Positions 33,149 through 46,900 of a stretch of 64,000 nt of DNA are shown here, piece by piece. Source of the DNA: Pristionchus mayeri (lineage: Eukaryota; Nematoda; Chromadorea; Rhabditida; Neodiplogasteridae). The stretch spans positions 40,924,901-40,988,900 of the forward strand of contig BTRK01000006.1 in assembly GCA_036245805.1 (NCBI GenBank). Reading direction: 5' to 3'. A program made the translations under genes and the position numbers. Every line of letters begins with the position of its first letter. The stretch's first letter is position 1. The notes under the pieces are model-generated. The model did not search any database. It saw only the letters and a program-made list of their open reading frames with translations, and was not told where the DNA came from.

Positions 33149-36100
33149 TCACAACCGTATCTTAATGTACACTGCATCGTCTGGAGTATTCTCAGCATTG
33201 GACAATTTTCGCTTCACAGGTGCTTCTTCGAGCTTTACTCGCATGCGATGGCCACCGAGTAGAAGCATTTCCATCTGAACGAAAATTCATTTTTTTAAAG
33301 CTCATTTCTCCTCGATGCATTTATCTTGTTCCCTTCTTCTCCGCTTCGCAAATTTCAGAAGAAAATAAACGAAAACAAACCTTGCTGAAGCTAATTTCGA
33401 AGCAGGCACTCCAGAATATTGACACGAAGTAGGTCAACGCGATGACCGGAATAAGCCTAGTAATTACCTGAAAATGGACCTTGCTGGCAGTTCAGAAATT
33501 GACGTTAATTACAAAATCTATAAATGACGAGAAGTAGATCTCATCGTGGACTTGCGCGAGCACGAGGTTGATCATCTGAATGTATTGATATTGCTGATGA
33601 TATTAAAGTAACGAATTAGCGGAATATGATGGTTAGAAGAAGATGCGACACTTGTAATTTTGCAGTATTTCGAGAATATGATGAGAGGGTCGATATGATT
33701 TCTCTGTCATCCTTTTACAGGTGAAACTCACTGGATAATGCACTAGATACCCGCAGTAGGACAACCTGCCAAGAGGTACCCAAACATCCCAGGACATGAA
33801 CGAATTGATGGGGCCTGAATAACCAGATCATTGATGACATTAAAAGAACAATACCTCCATATCCATAGTAGCAGGAGATGATGATCCAGGAGAGACAGAG
33901 TGCCCAGGCTGGTTTCGAGAACGCAGAGTACATAGCTCTTCAAATAATTAGAACTTTTGAAGGTCTCGAACAGGCTAGCAGAGGGTCGATTTTGAACGAT
34001 CTGTCGAAGGTCTTCAATATGACTGAACATAGACCAGAGATCCGGCATTTCTGATTTAACAATGTTGGTGAGGAAGGGCAAACCTCCAGAAGATAGGGAT
34101 GAGTGTTCCTTTGGTTTGCGAGTGCAGTCCGAGAATGAGGGTGAGCATGAGAGCGAGAGAGAGAATCCAGAGAACGAGGTTGAGGATCTGAAGAATGAGG
34201 TGAAGAATCGAAAATAAATCGAAATTTGTACCGGATTGATCCTCATTCTCTTCTTTGTCTGCAGGAACCAGCCTACGAGCATCCCGATGATGTATACCTG
34301 AAAAATACAGAATAATTTCTTATTTTTATATCATTTTTTGATCGTACACCACTAGGATGTCATCAAGTGCGGAATGTGCAAGAAGATCGGAGGGAGAAGG
34401 GAGGAATTTGGGAATGGTGTCGATGATAATGAAAAAATAAAGTAACGGTTAGTGAATTCTCACCTGACAACGGGTGATCGGCGATTCGTACATCAAGAAG
34501 GAGTAATTACTGAAATTAAGCTCATTTTAGCAGTCAACGTGCAAAATTTACTCGAAATTGGTCGCTTCGGGGTCGGAGGCACCAAAGAAGGAGAAAGTGG
34601 CCGGCCAGTGGAAGTGGTAGACCAGGAAGATGTTCCATGCGGAACTCAGGATGAAGATTCCTGCGGCAACTGCAAATTGGCTTGTTTTCAATTTATTTTG
34701 GAATTTCTGTCGAATGTTTAGTTAAAGTATTACTCAAATATGAGAAAAACCGATTATATTTCATGAAGTTTGCAGAAGTAAAGACACTTCTCGTCTTCAG
34801 GATTGGGATGGAGGAAGATTTGCACTTGCCTGCGAATCCAAGGATCGGTTTGAATGCCAGCGGAAGGATCAGAATCGGAGTGAAGAAGAAGATTTGGGTG
34901 TCCGCAGCCAGATACCAACTCACTCCGAGACACTACAATCAGGGTAATCCCATCAATTTCAGCCGAAATGCTCACCTGATCATGGCCCCTAGCGATGATG
35001 TTTTGCAGGTAGGTCAACTCCACCCACCAAGTGCCTCTGAATGAATTATCCAGTCAATTAATCAATAATATGGCTTGCTTTTATCTGACAAGCAATGTCA
35101 GTTGATGATGGTTCTAATTAAGAAAGAAATTTCCGTAGTTCGAGAAAGGACAAAACGGGCTCTTTATTATGCACACTCGATATTTCAAAGACCATCTTTC
35201 GAACTAATAATCAAACCTGCACATATCCGTTTGGGATTGAACCATCAAGTTGAGGTTGAAGGGCGAATCACGGAAGGTCTGGTTCATAACCAGTGCGTAG
35301 AATGCCAACATCATGAAGTACGGTGGGGACAATCTGAATCATTAGTTCAGAATAATCCTAATTCGGTCACCAACCGCAAGATTCTGTGAACGTAGAACAT
35401 AATCCAAGCACCGGCTGAGTTTGTTTGTCTTGGGTTTCGCTGGTAGTTCTTGAACCTGTGAAGGGAATTAAATTTTCAATGTTGAGTGCACAAAAAAGGA
35501 AAGAAGTTTTTTCATTGTTGCCCAGTATGTAACTCCGACGATTCGGACCATTAGCATATCTTTATCTTGATACCATCCGTTAACTTTTTGTTTATTCTCG
35601 CCGTGGACAACCATGATTCGAACCATTTCGATCACGCGACAAGAGCACTACCACTGAGGTAATTTATGTCGTTTTATGCGTTGTGTTTCGTTGTGCTTTG
35701 GCCGTTATCTGCTCACCAAAGGAAAGTGAGCAATAATCCTCCGATGAAGAAGAATGAGTCAACGGAGAAGTAGGCGTTGAGGATGAACTCAGTAGTCAGG
35801 TCTTCAAAGATGCCAACGATGTCCACCGGATTCGCTGAATTAACCTTTCTTTACAGTTCGATAGAACAAAAGAAAATTATAACAAGTCCTCTTTATTATA
35901 TTCAATATCTCGAACATCAACCAGTTGAGTGAATGCATTCTCGACAGTGTTCTCAAGTTCTTTCTTACCAACAACTCCAGCGATGGCTCCAATCAGATGC
36001 CCGAGTACCACCCAGCACATCGAGAAGAAGCGCATGCAGTGAATCGGCGATATCTGTCCCTCCTGCAAACATTTTGCGTTGCTCGTATTCTGTCCGTTTC

Positions 36101-37830
36101 TCGTCCAGTATGTGTTGATTATATCATCGTAGGGTAGCAAGTTGATTGTAAGGACATTTCAACCTTCTTTCCTCCCTTCGTGTCGAATATTGAGGCGACA
36201 TTTGAGTAGAGCGAGAAACTCATGAGCAGACGCCAGGGAAGACCTGCGATTGGTAAATTGACAGATATCTCCCTCGATCTTCTCTTCTTGTTATAAATTG
36301 AGGACCCTCATTTCCTCTCTTCCTTTTCTTCTCGTTCATTTTATAGCACGCGTTTACTTACTTCTCGATACAGCCTTGCCACTAATCATATCGGAGAAGA
36401 AAAAGTCGATAATTCCCGACAGCACGCACAATACGAATACCACGCCCATTATCGATCTGGAAATTACTGTATTATCGATTTTGAAAATCTATTGCATACA
36501 TGGTAATGTAGGAGCCGACGTCGGGATCGTCCAGCAAATCATTAGTTCGATGGATGGCACAAATCGGGTTGTGCTTCGCCTCATCTGCAATTTATTCAGT
36601 TAACCCAGTATCTTTTTAACAAGGTTATCTTGAAACATTTGGGAACTCTAGCGAGATTTCCCATGAGAAAATGAAAAAGATATCATTCTAATGCCTTCAC
36701 CCGAAATGACGATGCTCTCTAGCTCCGCACTCGAACAGGAAGCGGGCAGGCAGACCCCCAGTGACCATCCGATCACTTGTCCATCGACATCTGAAGGAAT
36801 TCAATTTTTTTTTGCAAATTTTCAGATTTTCCTGATTTTTGTGCATTCATACTAGAGTTCCACATTAGGTTTTCGTTTCTTTATTTTGCACGCTCTTTCG
36901 ACCGGTTTGCGATCAAGTTTCGATAAAGTGTGAGTTCATTCATACCAGTTCCACCACATGAGTCGTTCCTCGCATTCGAGCGGAACATAATGTCGACGTT
37001 GACTCTGTGATTGATTGATCAATATTGCTTGTCCTCTCTTTGACCTACTTGAAATAGTCTGCCTTGAAGGATCTGTCTCTCCCGGTCAGTTTAGCGTCGA
37101 TCTCAACGCATTCAGAGAAGTGACCGGCGAAGTAGATGTGCCCCTTGAGGATAGCTTGATGAATCTTCCCAGAGGAATCCCGCACTGAAACGAACGAATA
37201 AGAATTTTCAGAGTCCGCATTTCGAGTATTCGCCTTTTAATTGTACGAAATTTGCTCTGTACAAGACTATTAAACAATAAGGGTCAATGCAGAAACGCTC
37301 ACTCGGCAACAGCACTTCCTGTACTAATTCAGGGTATTCGACTGCTCCGAGACGTGCCGAAATGAGCGCCGCCATGTCCTAAACTCGTGTTTTTGTCTAA
37401 GTTGAATTTGAACTCCGAATTCGAACCTCTTTGCAATCAGGGGAAAGCGAATCTAATCGATGGCCGTCCAGAGCATCGAGTAGGTCATCGAAGGCAAACA
37501 ATTGATCAGCTGAACTCAGCTCGGAGAAATACGAGTGATTGTGCTGAAATGATCAGCGTTTCTATCTTTTCTCATTACTCTATTCAGGTTGCACTGTATT
37601 CAATATCATGGCTTTCAGGTATGCTCGACCACAACTGCTCTGCTCTATCTCATTATTTGCCGTGATTGGCATTGTGATAACCGCATCATTTTCAAAGAAA
37701 CTACTGGTCTCACCTGAATTGTGTTGGTCCATAGCTCGTTGTTCTTGACTAATCGAGACAAGAGGGGGACGTTCTGTGCGTGGGAGTGAGTGAGGAGAAG
37801 AAGGAAAGATGGGAGAAGGAAGCGAGTCAT
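33149..37830 (-). CDS. NRF-6/NDG-4-like membrane acyltransferase (acyltransferase-3 family)
   Basis: About 24 short exons on the minus strand encode roughly 700 residues. MTRFLLPSFLLLLTHSHAQN is a signal peptide. Next is the extracellular NRF domain: HNHSYFSELSSADQLFAFDD, SARLGAVEYPE, GHIYFAGHFSECVEI, IGWSLGVCLPASCSSAEL. These cysteine patterns (ECVEI, GVCLPASC) are diagnostic. Then follows a multi-pass acyltransferase-3 region: MGVVFVLCVLSGIIDFFF, the hallmark ISPIHCMRFFSMCWVVLGH, YFSVDSFFFIGGLL, FYVHRILR, CLGVSWYLAADTQIFFF, CQVYIIGMLVG, LGRLSYCGYLVHYPV and ALTYFVSIFWSACFE, with a cytoplasmic tail ending YIKIRL and TGA at 33149-33151. In C. elegans the founding members act in intestinal lipid/drug transport and fluoxetine sensitivity. 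The first three exons (37714-37830, 37427-37543, 37303-37378) are phase-checked; the rest are approximate. Confidence 0.88.
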
Positions 37831-38299
37831 TCCTGAGTGACTCCCACCACCAAAACAGCCGTATAAAAGGAGTGAAGACACATGGTTAAGATAAGGGGAG
37901 TAGCTAACTATGCGTCATGACGCTTTATCAGATGATCATCTCACAGCTCACTCTCTTTTCTGACTTCCCCTCTCTCCACGGATCCAACCCCCTTATCGGC
38001 GGGTCCGCACTACAGCATCAGCATGAGTCTCCTACACAAAATGACTGAATTGGGGGCGTCGAGGATACGACTTCCGACTACAGCTCATTCACTTTGTGCT
38101 CTTCCGCTCTCCGACATTCTGTGGACGCCTCTGATTCTCAATTTCAGTAAGGGAACTTAGCATACTTTGCAGCAAATACTCAACCAGGTCCTCCGATTCA
38201 AGGGTCAAGGTCCTCCGGGTCAAGGTCCTCCGATTCTTGATCCTTTGCGCCGTTATGCAACAGCAATCACTCAGGATCAGTGATTCATAGGCGTAGATT

Positions 38300-39420
38300 G
38301 ACAAATATCGTCGAAATCCTCCTCTAATCCTTCTCGAAAAAGTCAGAGTACAGAATACGCAGCTTCTTGAGCGCCAACACGCAGGAAATGATACTGATCA
38401 TAGTCCTGGAATAATATCCACCTTCTAAGTCACACTTCTACCTCGAATTGGTGACGAACTATGAGAGGGCTGAGATAGAGGTCGAAGTTCGGGTCGCCCT
38501 CTCTCCATTTTCCAATTCCTCTTCTTTGTACTAGTAGAAGTGAGAAATGTCTCCCATACGTAAGGGAGAGATTTCTCATTTCGACCTCGAATTTGTGAAG
38601 AAACATACTAGAATGGCATCATGATCGTCATAAAAAAACGGAGACTGGAGAAAGTTTGTCTCTGCGAATGATCAGATCATACCGAAGGTTACGAAGTGCA
38701 TGAACTATTCGATGGATCACTCATTTATCATTTACGATGTTTCCCATTTCGGCCGAGATCAGCACGATCTCTGTCCATTCCATCCCTTATCACTTCGCCC
38801 TGAAGTACAACGAGTCGATTTCACCACATTGAAGGCATTTAAATGACTCATCAGGTCACCGGAACTCACCCACAAACGGAGATCGAGGATAAAAGCTCTC
38901 ATTCAATGATCACACTAATCCTCCTTGGCTTTCGTCTAACATCCCTTTTAAACCCCCCCCCCCCCGAAATATTTTCCACGCGGATTTGACGACCTATCTA
39001 TCAGTCAATATTTTACGGTTTTCAGTCTTCAATTATACGTGGAATCGATGGAACGGTAAAATAAAATTTTAAAAAAACGATGCTTTATCCATCCCGAGTA
39101 TCTCAAATTAACAAAGTGAAACAAATTACTTCCATAAACAGAACTAAGTCCTATTTTGACAACAACAACGAATCATAGCATTGAGACTTTACGAATCAAC
39201 GCTGAACAACAATTTGAATTATTTCAAATTAGCGGTGTTGCAATTGGAAATAACAATAAGGAAAGAGGGTGAATTAACACTAGAAAAGGGGGAATTCAAT
39301 TAGCAAATAGATTGATTCGTAAAAAGTGTGAAGCAGTTAGCATAAATGAATGAGAAGCGAAGGTGAATTAACATAAGATAATTAGAAAAGCAAATAGCAT
39401 GAAATCAGAGATTGACTCAG
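38300..39420. other. Intergenic, nothing recognised
   Basis: Convergent/parallel spacer between the acyltransferase promoter side and the zinc-finger gene's 3' end. It holds a hairpin at 38549-38578 (AGAAATGTCTCCC / GGGAGAGATTTCT), a poly-C run at 38947 and short CAAGGTCCTCCG repeats at 38190-38235. Confidence 0.45.
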
Positions 39421-39427
39421 CTTATTA

Positions 39428-42400
39428 TTAACGACGAGAGGAGGAGGAGGGGAAGAATTGATCCTTGACTCCCTGGGGGTCGTCATAGTCGAGATTCTCT
39501 TCGGAGTGATCAGTGATGATGTGCGTGAGGAGAGAACCATCATCCGACTGCAATCGGAAATCAATAATCAACAAAATGGGGATTCGCATCCCTTTCTGAT
39601 AAGTAAAACGAAACCGTAACCAAATATTTTACATTGTGGCCGTGTTCGTACACATATATATGAGGAGAGTAAAGGACTCTGCCGGTAAAAGCATGAAAGC
39701 ACTCACTGGAACGTTCTTCGCGCAGACTCCGCATTGCGACTGATGAGTATCCACTTTCCTCGATCGCTTCGGGAGAATCTGCAAGAGCAAACAAGAGATT
39801 ACATTGGTTCAATAAGGAATATTCGCAAACTAGTGCTGGTTACTGGGGCTTTGCAAGCTTGAAATGGGGGGGGGGCATTATTTACCGAACAACGTTGTAA
39901 ACAATCTGACTTCACTCATTTCACATTGCGTCATGCTGTCCCGTCCTCTAGATAGACCCACCTTCTCATCGGGGAAGCACTTCTTCGTCCACTTCTCCCA
40001 CAGTGCCTGTCTCAGGTCGTTCTTCAGATTGATCAGCTCGGCCGCATTGCCCGCGTGTGAGTGGTTGAAGTGATAGACCCACTACAACAGATGACAGATA
40101 GAAGAGCCGAGATTGATACTCCACCCAAATATGAATACAATTAGCTTGTAAATATCGAAAACGTGAAAAAATAAAATTCTTTTGTTTGCAAAACTCGGCA
40201 AGGGATGGCGTAGTCTGTGAGAGAGTGCAATTCGTAGCAATTCGAATAGGCTCACATTGGCCTTGGTGACACTGGTGTGGACGCAGAGAGAACACTTGAA
40301 TCGCTTCTCAGCACAGTGGATCATCGCATGGTCTGTCAAGCGAGCACGACTGGAAGTACGATTAAGGTTCTAAATAAATAATAACTATCACCAGAAATTA
40401 ATTACCCGTTTTTAGTAACCCTTATCGATGCCGAACATTCGTTGCATTTCATCACCACATTCGTCTTCAAGTCGACCACTGAGAAAGGAGAAAATGGATA
40501 TCATGGATTGGACGGTAACGTAATAAGTAATTTCGAAAGGACAAATAACCCACAATCCTTAGCCTTCCGCTTGGGAGCACTCTTTGGAGCACGGTAGTCC
40601 TTCTCATCGATCCATTCCTTCTTCATCTTCTTCACTACTCTTCGAGGAGTCTTGGGAGTACGGTAGTCCTCCTCATCGATCGGTTCATACTTTACCGTCT
40701 TCAATACTCTTCTCTTAGCTGGAAAAAACATCGACGCGTAATTTTTTTAATCGAAACGACTGGAAAAATAACTGTTGCAATCGGGAACAAAAACTGACTG
40801 CGGCGGAGCACGTTGACCTTCTTCTCGAGATCCTCCGTACTTTTGATCACCAGATTATCGATTGGAGAACCCTTCTTCTCCACGTTATCTGAAGAAAACG
40901 AAACTTGGAATTAAGCTAAAATCTTTCACATCAAATATTAATTCATATTTAAAATATTATAATTCGATCCTGTTGCATTGAAAAATTATAAAAATAAATT
41001 AATACCTGCAGGTCCATGAGCCAATGCGAGTAGAGAAGAGGTCTCCACGTCACCGTTCTGGAATTAAATCGCGATAGAGCACAGCAGGAAAATAATATAA
41101 ATGAAAGAAAAAAACTGATTAAGAAAAAGATAATGAATGGGACGAACGTGATCGAGTGTGCAACCGTCGCTCTCTTTCTCGAATGGTTCCATCAATTCAT
41201 CAGCCATTGGCTCATCTTTGGGAATGTGGAATGGCACCTGCATCACTGTGTTAACTTAGATGACCAAATTATCGAAAGAAATAGGGTAAGAGCGAAACGT
41301 GAAAATAATTGATATCTCAGTCTCTTTTTTTCATGCAAAATGAGTGAAACAAGCGAACCTCATCGAGGAGTCCATTGAAGGTTTCCAGTGATTCCTCTTT
41401 CGGCTCCATCAGTTCCAGCTTGGGAATCATGGGGAGACCATTCTGAAGAGATTCATTACAGATTCTAAGTAGACAGCTGTTCAGTGCAGCAGATTAAATC
41501 GTCAGCTCACTCCCATCCAGTGGACGTCATCGTTGTGCGCGTAGTCTTCATTCCACCCGAATGCATCCGAAAGAGAAGTCTGTAATCAGTGTTAAAGTAT
41601 TGCACATAATTTTCATTTAAATGAATATTTAGGAAAGTAAGCTAACCTGGTTCATCACTCTCGCTTCTGGCTGCACCTGTGTGGCACAATGGACGCGCGA
41701 AATCGGATCGGGAGAAACCGTCTGGAATAAAGTGTTTGGTACTAGAACAGACAGAAATACTTCAATGGCTAGCGGGGAATGATCACAAATATCACGTGTG
41801 CTAACAAAATTCTGAGATCTAAAAATTATCACAATCCCACACGTGCACTCACATGTGAAGGACTACTGTGGTCGATTGCCCACAACTTCCAAAATGAGCA
41901 AATATTATATTTTTGTACAATAAGTTTATTGAGAAGCGAACCTGTGTCTGAATTACTTCTGTGTCAGGTTCCACCTGGATTCCAGTAGTCATCACTATCG
42001 AAATGGGGGTCTACAATTATCCAATTAACGAAAATGTTTATATTTGGAAACATAAAGCAAGAATGAATAAACAACAATACATTCCAAGCATGATTTCATC
42101 GATGAATATTGATTTACCTTAGTGCAAGTTGACAAAAACGAACCTGCGTTTCCTCCGCACGCACCGCTGGCGCCACTTGCGTCTCGCAGTGTTTGACGGA
42201 GAGAGGAGGAGGAGGTTCGCTCGAGAAGAACCGGAGAGTGACCTCATCTTGGGCGATATCCGAGGGGCGGCGCAGCCAAAGCATTCTACGATTCGCAATG
42301 TTGTCCAACTGAAAACAGTAAGATACATTTATAGAATATTTGATGGAATACAGTGCCTCAAAAGGGGGAATTCAACGAATAAATGAGGAATAAATGAGAA

Positions 42401-42565
42401 ATTACAATAATAGCCAAACTAACGAACCAAATCTTGCTCCATCTCAAACTCATCAGATCCATTCACGGGAACCAGTGCGTATTGCACTTGGTGACTCCGA
42501 TTTGGATCGGCTGGAGTGCCGTCTTCATTGAAGAATCTCTTCTTGACGATAGAAATAGAGTTCAT
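39428..42565 (-). CDS. C2H2 zinc-finger protein
   Basis: About 14-15 minus-strand exons form a nuclear DNA-binding candidate. The start is MNSISIVKKRFFNEDGTPAD (ATG at 42565). A long acidic linker follows with several PKDEP/PKEE clusters and repeated Q-T-Q-like exon ends. Next is a basic stretch with an internal repeat (YEPIDEEDYRTPK and EWIDEKDYRAPK, about 40.56-40.71 kb). Zinc-binding segments follow: CNECSASIRVTKNG then HAMIHC; CSLCVHTSVTKAN then HFNHSH; and, after LINLKNDLRQALWEKWTKK, CGVCAKNVP then HIITDH. The C-X2-C ... H-X3-5-H spacing fits C2H2 fingers, some of them unusual. The ending is PSSSSRR with TAA at 39428-39430. No orthologue is assigned. Confidence 0.68.
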
Positions 42566-42599
42566 CCTGAAATGAAAGTGTATTTGACAGCCAAATAGC

Positions 42600-43900
42600 A
42601 TTCGACTGCTCGTATAGTAATAATAAACACAGCACGCACACTATTAGCGCATAGAGATAACGCTGTAAGCAATAAAAGAAGAGAATAACACTGAATTCAG
42701 AAAAATAATCGATAAGAAAAATATTTCAAGTGAGCCGTTGTTTACAAGTTACCGGCTCTCCAATAGCCATGTCTTACTTTTAGAAAGCGCTTCCGATCTG
42801 AAATTGATGTTATTACTTTTTAGATTATTTTTATATACCACTTTTTGCGTTATTTCTAGCTTAGCTTCCATTGTAGTATGAACGTGATATGCGTAATTTT
42901 GTATGATAATCGAGAAATGTGCTTAGAAACGAGAATCAAAAATATTGGCAAACTGCCAAAATTTAAATGTGATTACGTCACCGCGACTTTTCTGATGCGT
43001 AAATTTGAGCTACAGGCAGAAAATCGATCGGGGTCTCGGCAGGATTATCGATCAGGTGTTGTTGTTCACTCTTATTTTGTTGCTATAACGTCGTTCCCGG
43101 GCTCTTCTTTGGCATTCAGAGACCACGGTGTAACTATTCGATTACCCCGTTGCTATCCTCATTGTCCACTTTTCTGAGTTTCGAAGTCTAAAGACGGCTG
43201 AAAATTGGGGTAAGGCCGCGAGCGAGGGAGCATGGAGATCAGAGAGAGGGTGGGTAGACAGTTAGACAGCGCGCGAGAAGCCCTTCCCATGTCGCCGACC
43301 CTTCCACCACTTACCGCTCACTTGCGCTCTGATTTTGAACGTTTCGCGGTGTTGTTTTCCTATTACATTGTTTCATTTATTGATTTTTAAAATAATCATC
43401 ACCCTTTTGCCATCGATATGCACAATGTGTTGCACATGTAGCTTCCTCATGCGTCGTGGGTCTCATCGTGCTCATTGGCTTGCCAGTAGTCCTCCATGTA
43501 AGCAGATAGCCGCTGCACATTACTTGTTTTTGAATCGTGAATTTGATAATAGATCATTCATGCCCGCTATTTGTTCAATTGGATATGTACGTGCTATAAT
43601 CATAATCTCGATTCTCTTTCCATGTTTGCCGTCGTATTAGCGTAACTGTCTCACATTCAGTTGTCACCGTATTCTTTATGTAACTCTTCATCATCTGTAG
43701 TTTCTTGGGATCCGCCGAACAATGCCCGTCGAGTGTAACGTCGGCCTCGCCATGGCACGCTACAACACGGGCGAAGTGGTTAGTGATTAGATGAGCGTCC
43801 GCCCTTGACGCGTCACTCTGAAGCGTCTGTCGCGTGCGGATGAAGTTCGTCGATCGCGCTCCCGCTGCCTCTCGGTATCTTCGTTCTGTGGAAGTCTACA
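42600..43900. other. Divergent promoter region and possible 5' exons
   Basis: The zinc-finger gene reads left and the phosphatase-like gene reads right from this spacer. At 43722 an ATG opens a short frame (MPVECNVGLAMARYNTGEV) ending in a GTTAGT donor; it may be a first exon of the downstream gene, but I could not phase it. Confidence 0.35.
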
Positions 43901-43925
43901 CGATGAAGTTGAAGAGTCAAATTCG

Positions 43926-46900
43926 ATGGAGGGCATCCTCACCAAGGGGTTCGTTCTTGTTTCCTATCATCGTAGCTTGAATTAGCCTGGTTTGTTATCA
44001 ATCGCTTTTCCACCGTTTTATCTTTTATTTGATTCGTTCAGACTCAACGTCCTCTTGGATCCCTCCACTACCGATTATCCGGAACGAAAGGGAAAGGTAC
44101 ATTCATTCTGCCAGATATCATTTAATCAAGTGCGTATATGAATATGGTCCATTCTCCTCCAGAATGCCGTTATTGACTAAATTAAATGCAGGCGCAGCTT
44201 CACATTCCCCTCGGATATGCTAGCGATGGAGAGATCGTTCCAGGAAAGGAAGCGATGCGGAGAGTGAAGAGGAAGAGCAGAGCAGCCACCATCGATGAGT
44301 GAGTGAATGAGAGAGGGGGGTGACTTGTTTTGATTATCTTGACAAATGAGGACGGTAGCCTATCGCTATTAGTATTACATCAATAGTGCCAGCATATCAT
44401 CATGCGCTGACTATAATGCACCATTTTCCTTTCTCTCAGTCGCCTCGGCATCGAAACTCCGCGCGCTGCTCCTGGTGCCATGGCTGCGACCAAGAAGGGA
44501 AACTGGATCCAGCGAAGTCTTGGAGTAAGTTGATGTTTGATGTTTGATCTCATTCTGATCTCTAATCCCTACAGGCCATCTCCAACTTCATGTTCGATGA
44601 GCCACCGGCGCAGGATGGAACACGCACGCAGACAATCTCAGAGCAGCACATCGAATTGAAGGTGAGGGGAAGGGGAAACAGGGAAGGACAACTTCATATC
44701 ATCTGATATCATGGTCACTTAGACTGCTTGGATTGGACCTCCGATTCACTTCTTTGATTTTTCAGAACGCGCGTCTCAAATTGTTCGCTGCTCGTTCTGC
44801 TCTCGATGAGCAGCCGAAGCTGATCGAGCAGGCGGTCGACCAGATCAACAAGGCTGCCCAGGTACAGTTGGTATTGTTGTTGTTGTTTTGTTGTTTTGAT
44901 TATCAACAACACGAGGATCGATGACTAAAGTGTAGACAAGAATTGCAGCCCTCTTTGGACGCATCTCCGGGCGCCTACTCAATCTTCACTCACCACCAGA
45001 AGGAACGAGCCAAACTGGCAAGACAGGGAAGACCAGTCGCAGATCTAGCTGTACCAGGTACGATAGGGATTACGGTACTTGAGGGATGAACATCGGAACT
45101 GGATGATGAGTTGAATGCAGAAGACGAAGAGGCGCGCACTCAGAGATTGATGTTCGAGTGCAGATCCAATCTACTCCTCAACGAACAACTACTGTATGAT
45201 CCGAAGTGAGTGGATAAGGGAGGGAGGGGGGGGGGGAGAAGAGGTGACACTCTCTAGCAGATGTCTAATGTTCCCTTGGCAGATACGACGAGAAGTGGAA
45301 GACAAGATACACGGATGTACTGCTACAGGAGGAGGGACGGGGCAAGAAGAAACCAGACAACAGACAGGGATGGGTCGTGCCCCTCAGACGAATCGCCGAG
45401 AAGGTACGGAAGGGAGGACAAGAATAAAATTAAGGCCATTTCTGACGCACGACCATATCGATATTGAACTTCACTCAGTGAATGACATCGCAGTGACAGA
45501 ATTCATTTCAGGCTGGCATTGACTCCAAATTCTTCACTCACAATCGATTCGTCGAGTTGCCTGAGGTGGGTACGGGTTTTCGTATTAAAAAGTAACCGAT
45601 TGATCAGGCCCGTTCCCATCTTCTGTACGAGCGACTGGCCGTTTGCACTCCCGCCTCCGAGTGGATCGCATCCATTCATCCAGAGGCTGCCAGGTGAAAC
45701 AATGAACTACCGTAGTCCCAGTGGGTGAGAATGGGTCGGAGGTCGGAGCAATATCATTGTGTCAAACGAAGCGGGGTGACAAATGTGCTCCGCGATTCAC
45801 TGATGTTGTTTCATAATATGATTGTTTGAGGTCTAATCGTCCCTATAGATACTAACACATTGTACTATCGTAAAAGAAAATGTTGTAGTGCTAGTGCAAC
45901 GACACAACCAACCTCTTCCCTAATTGAGGAACCCTCTTCTGGAGAGTTGTCTCTCACTCGAATTGGACTGTCGAGCGATGCAGACGAGAGTGGCTCTCTT
46001 CCACCATCGACTGCTCACTGATAGGGACAGAGTCAGAGTGCACGGCAGCTGTGAGTACTGTAGGATTACGGTAGGGAGTACGGGGGGTCAAGGAGATCAC
46101 CCAGAATGGATGTGGTACCTTACATCTTGAAGACTACAACAACATCTACCTGGGCAAGCGCATGTTTGGACCTGCACGGAAGCAGAAGTTTACACGGACG
46201 ATCCTGGGTGGAATGGAGAGACGGTAGGAGAAGATTACGGTAGATTGGATAGATTATCGATCCTTTCAGATTCGAGATCCTTGACAATCAGGTGAATCAT
46301 CTTCCGTACACTCACCATGCGAGTGATCGCAATCCGGACAAATGCAGAAACACGAGTGAGTCGACTCGGACTGTTATTAATTATGACTAATTAAAGTAAT
46401 TAGCATTTGTTTCATCAGGGATCAAGTGCCGCGATGACTCTCGTGTGATCCTTCGATGGCCTGCGGGAGGAAACGAGAGCACAGCAGAGGAGGAGAGGTG
46501 AGAGGAGGGAGAGGGAGAGAGAGAGGAGAAGAGGGAGGAACACCAATCACCCTTGTTCACCTTGCAGTTTCATCCACGCCAATCGAGTCGAGGGCGGCCC
46601 GCTCTTCTCCAAGTTCATCCTCACTCAGGTGAGGGGGGGGGGGGGAGAGAGGATGGATGGATGGGTGGGTGGGGGGGGGGGGGGGTGGCCCTCTTTTATG
46701 TCCCACTCTAATCACTTCTTCTCAGGCGCCTCTCCCCTCCACGATCGTCGACTTCTGGCGCATGATCTGGCAGGAGAGAGTGCCGTACATCTTCATGCTC
46801 ACGAGCAGAAAGGAGCCAGAGAGGTGAACAGTGGTGGAGTGTCCGTGGACCATCCTTGAGATTTTCAGATGCGCTCCGTACTGGCCTCGCAAGCCGACAT

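Noticed and set aside
35575..35660. Possible tRNA gene on the minus strand: CTCAGTGGTAGTGC followed about 25 bp later by GGTTCGAATC, like A and B boxes.
   Set aside because: The T-stem and acceptor stem do not pair and the spacing gives no cloverleaf. It lies inside an intron of the acyltransferase; at most a tRNA-derived SINE relic.
42878..43177. A 99-codon frame upstream of the phosphatase-like gene.
   Set aside because: Composition is ordinary and there is no motif or signal peptide; it lies in the divergent promoter spacer.
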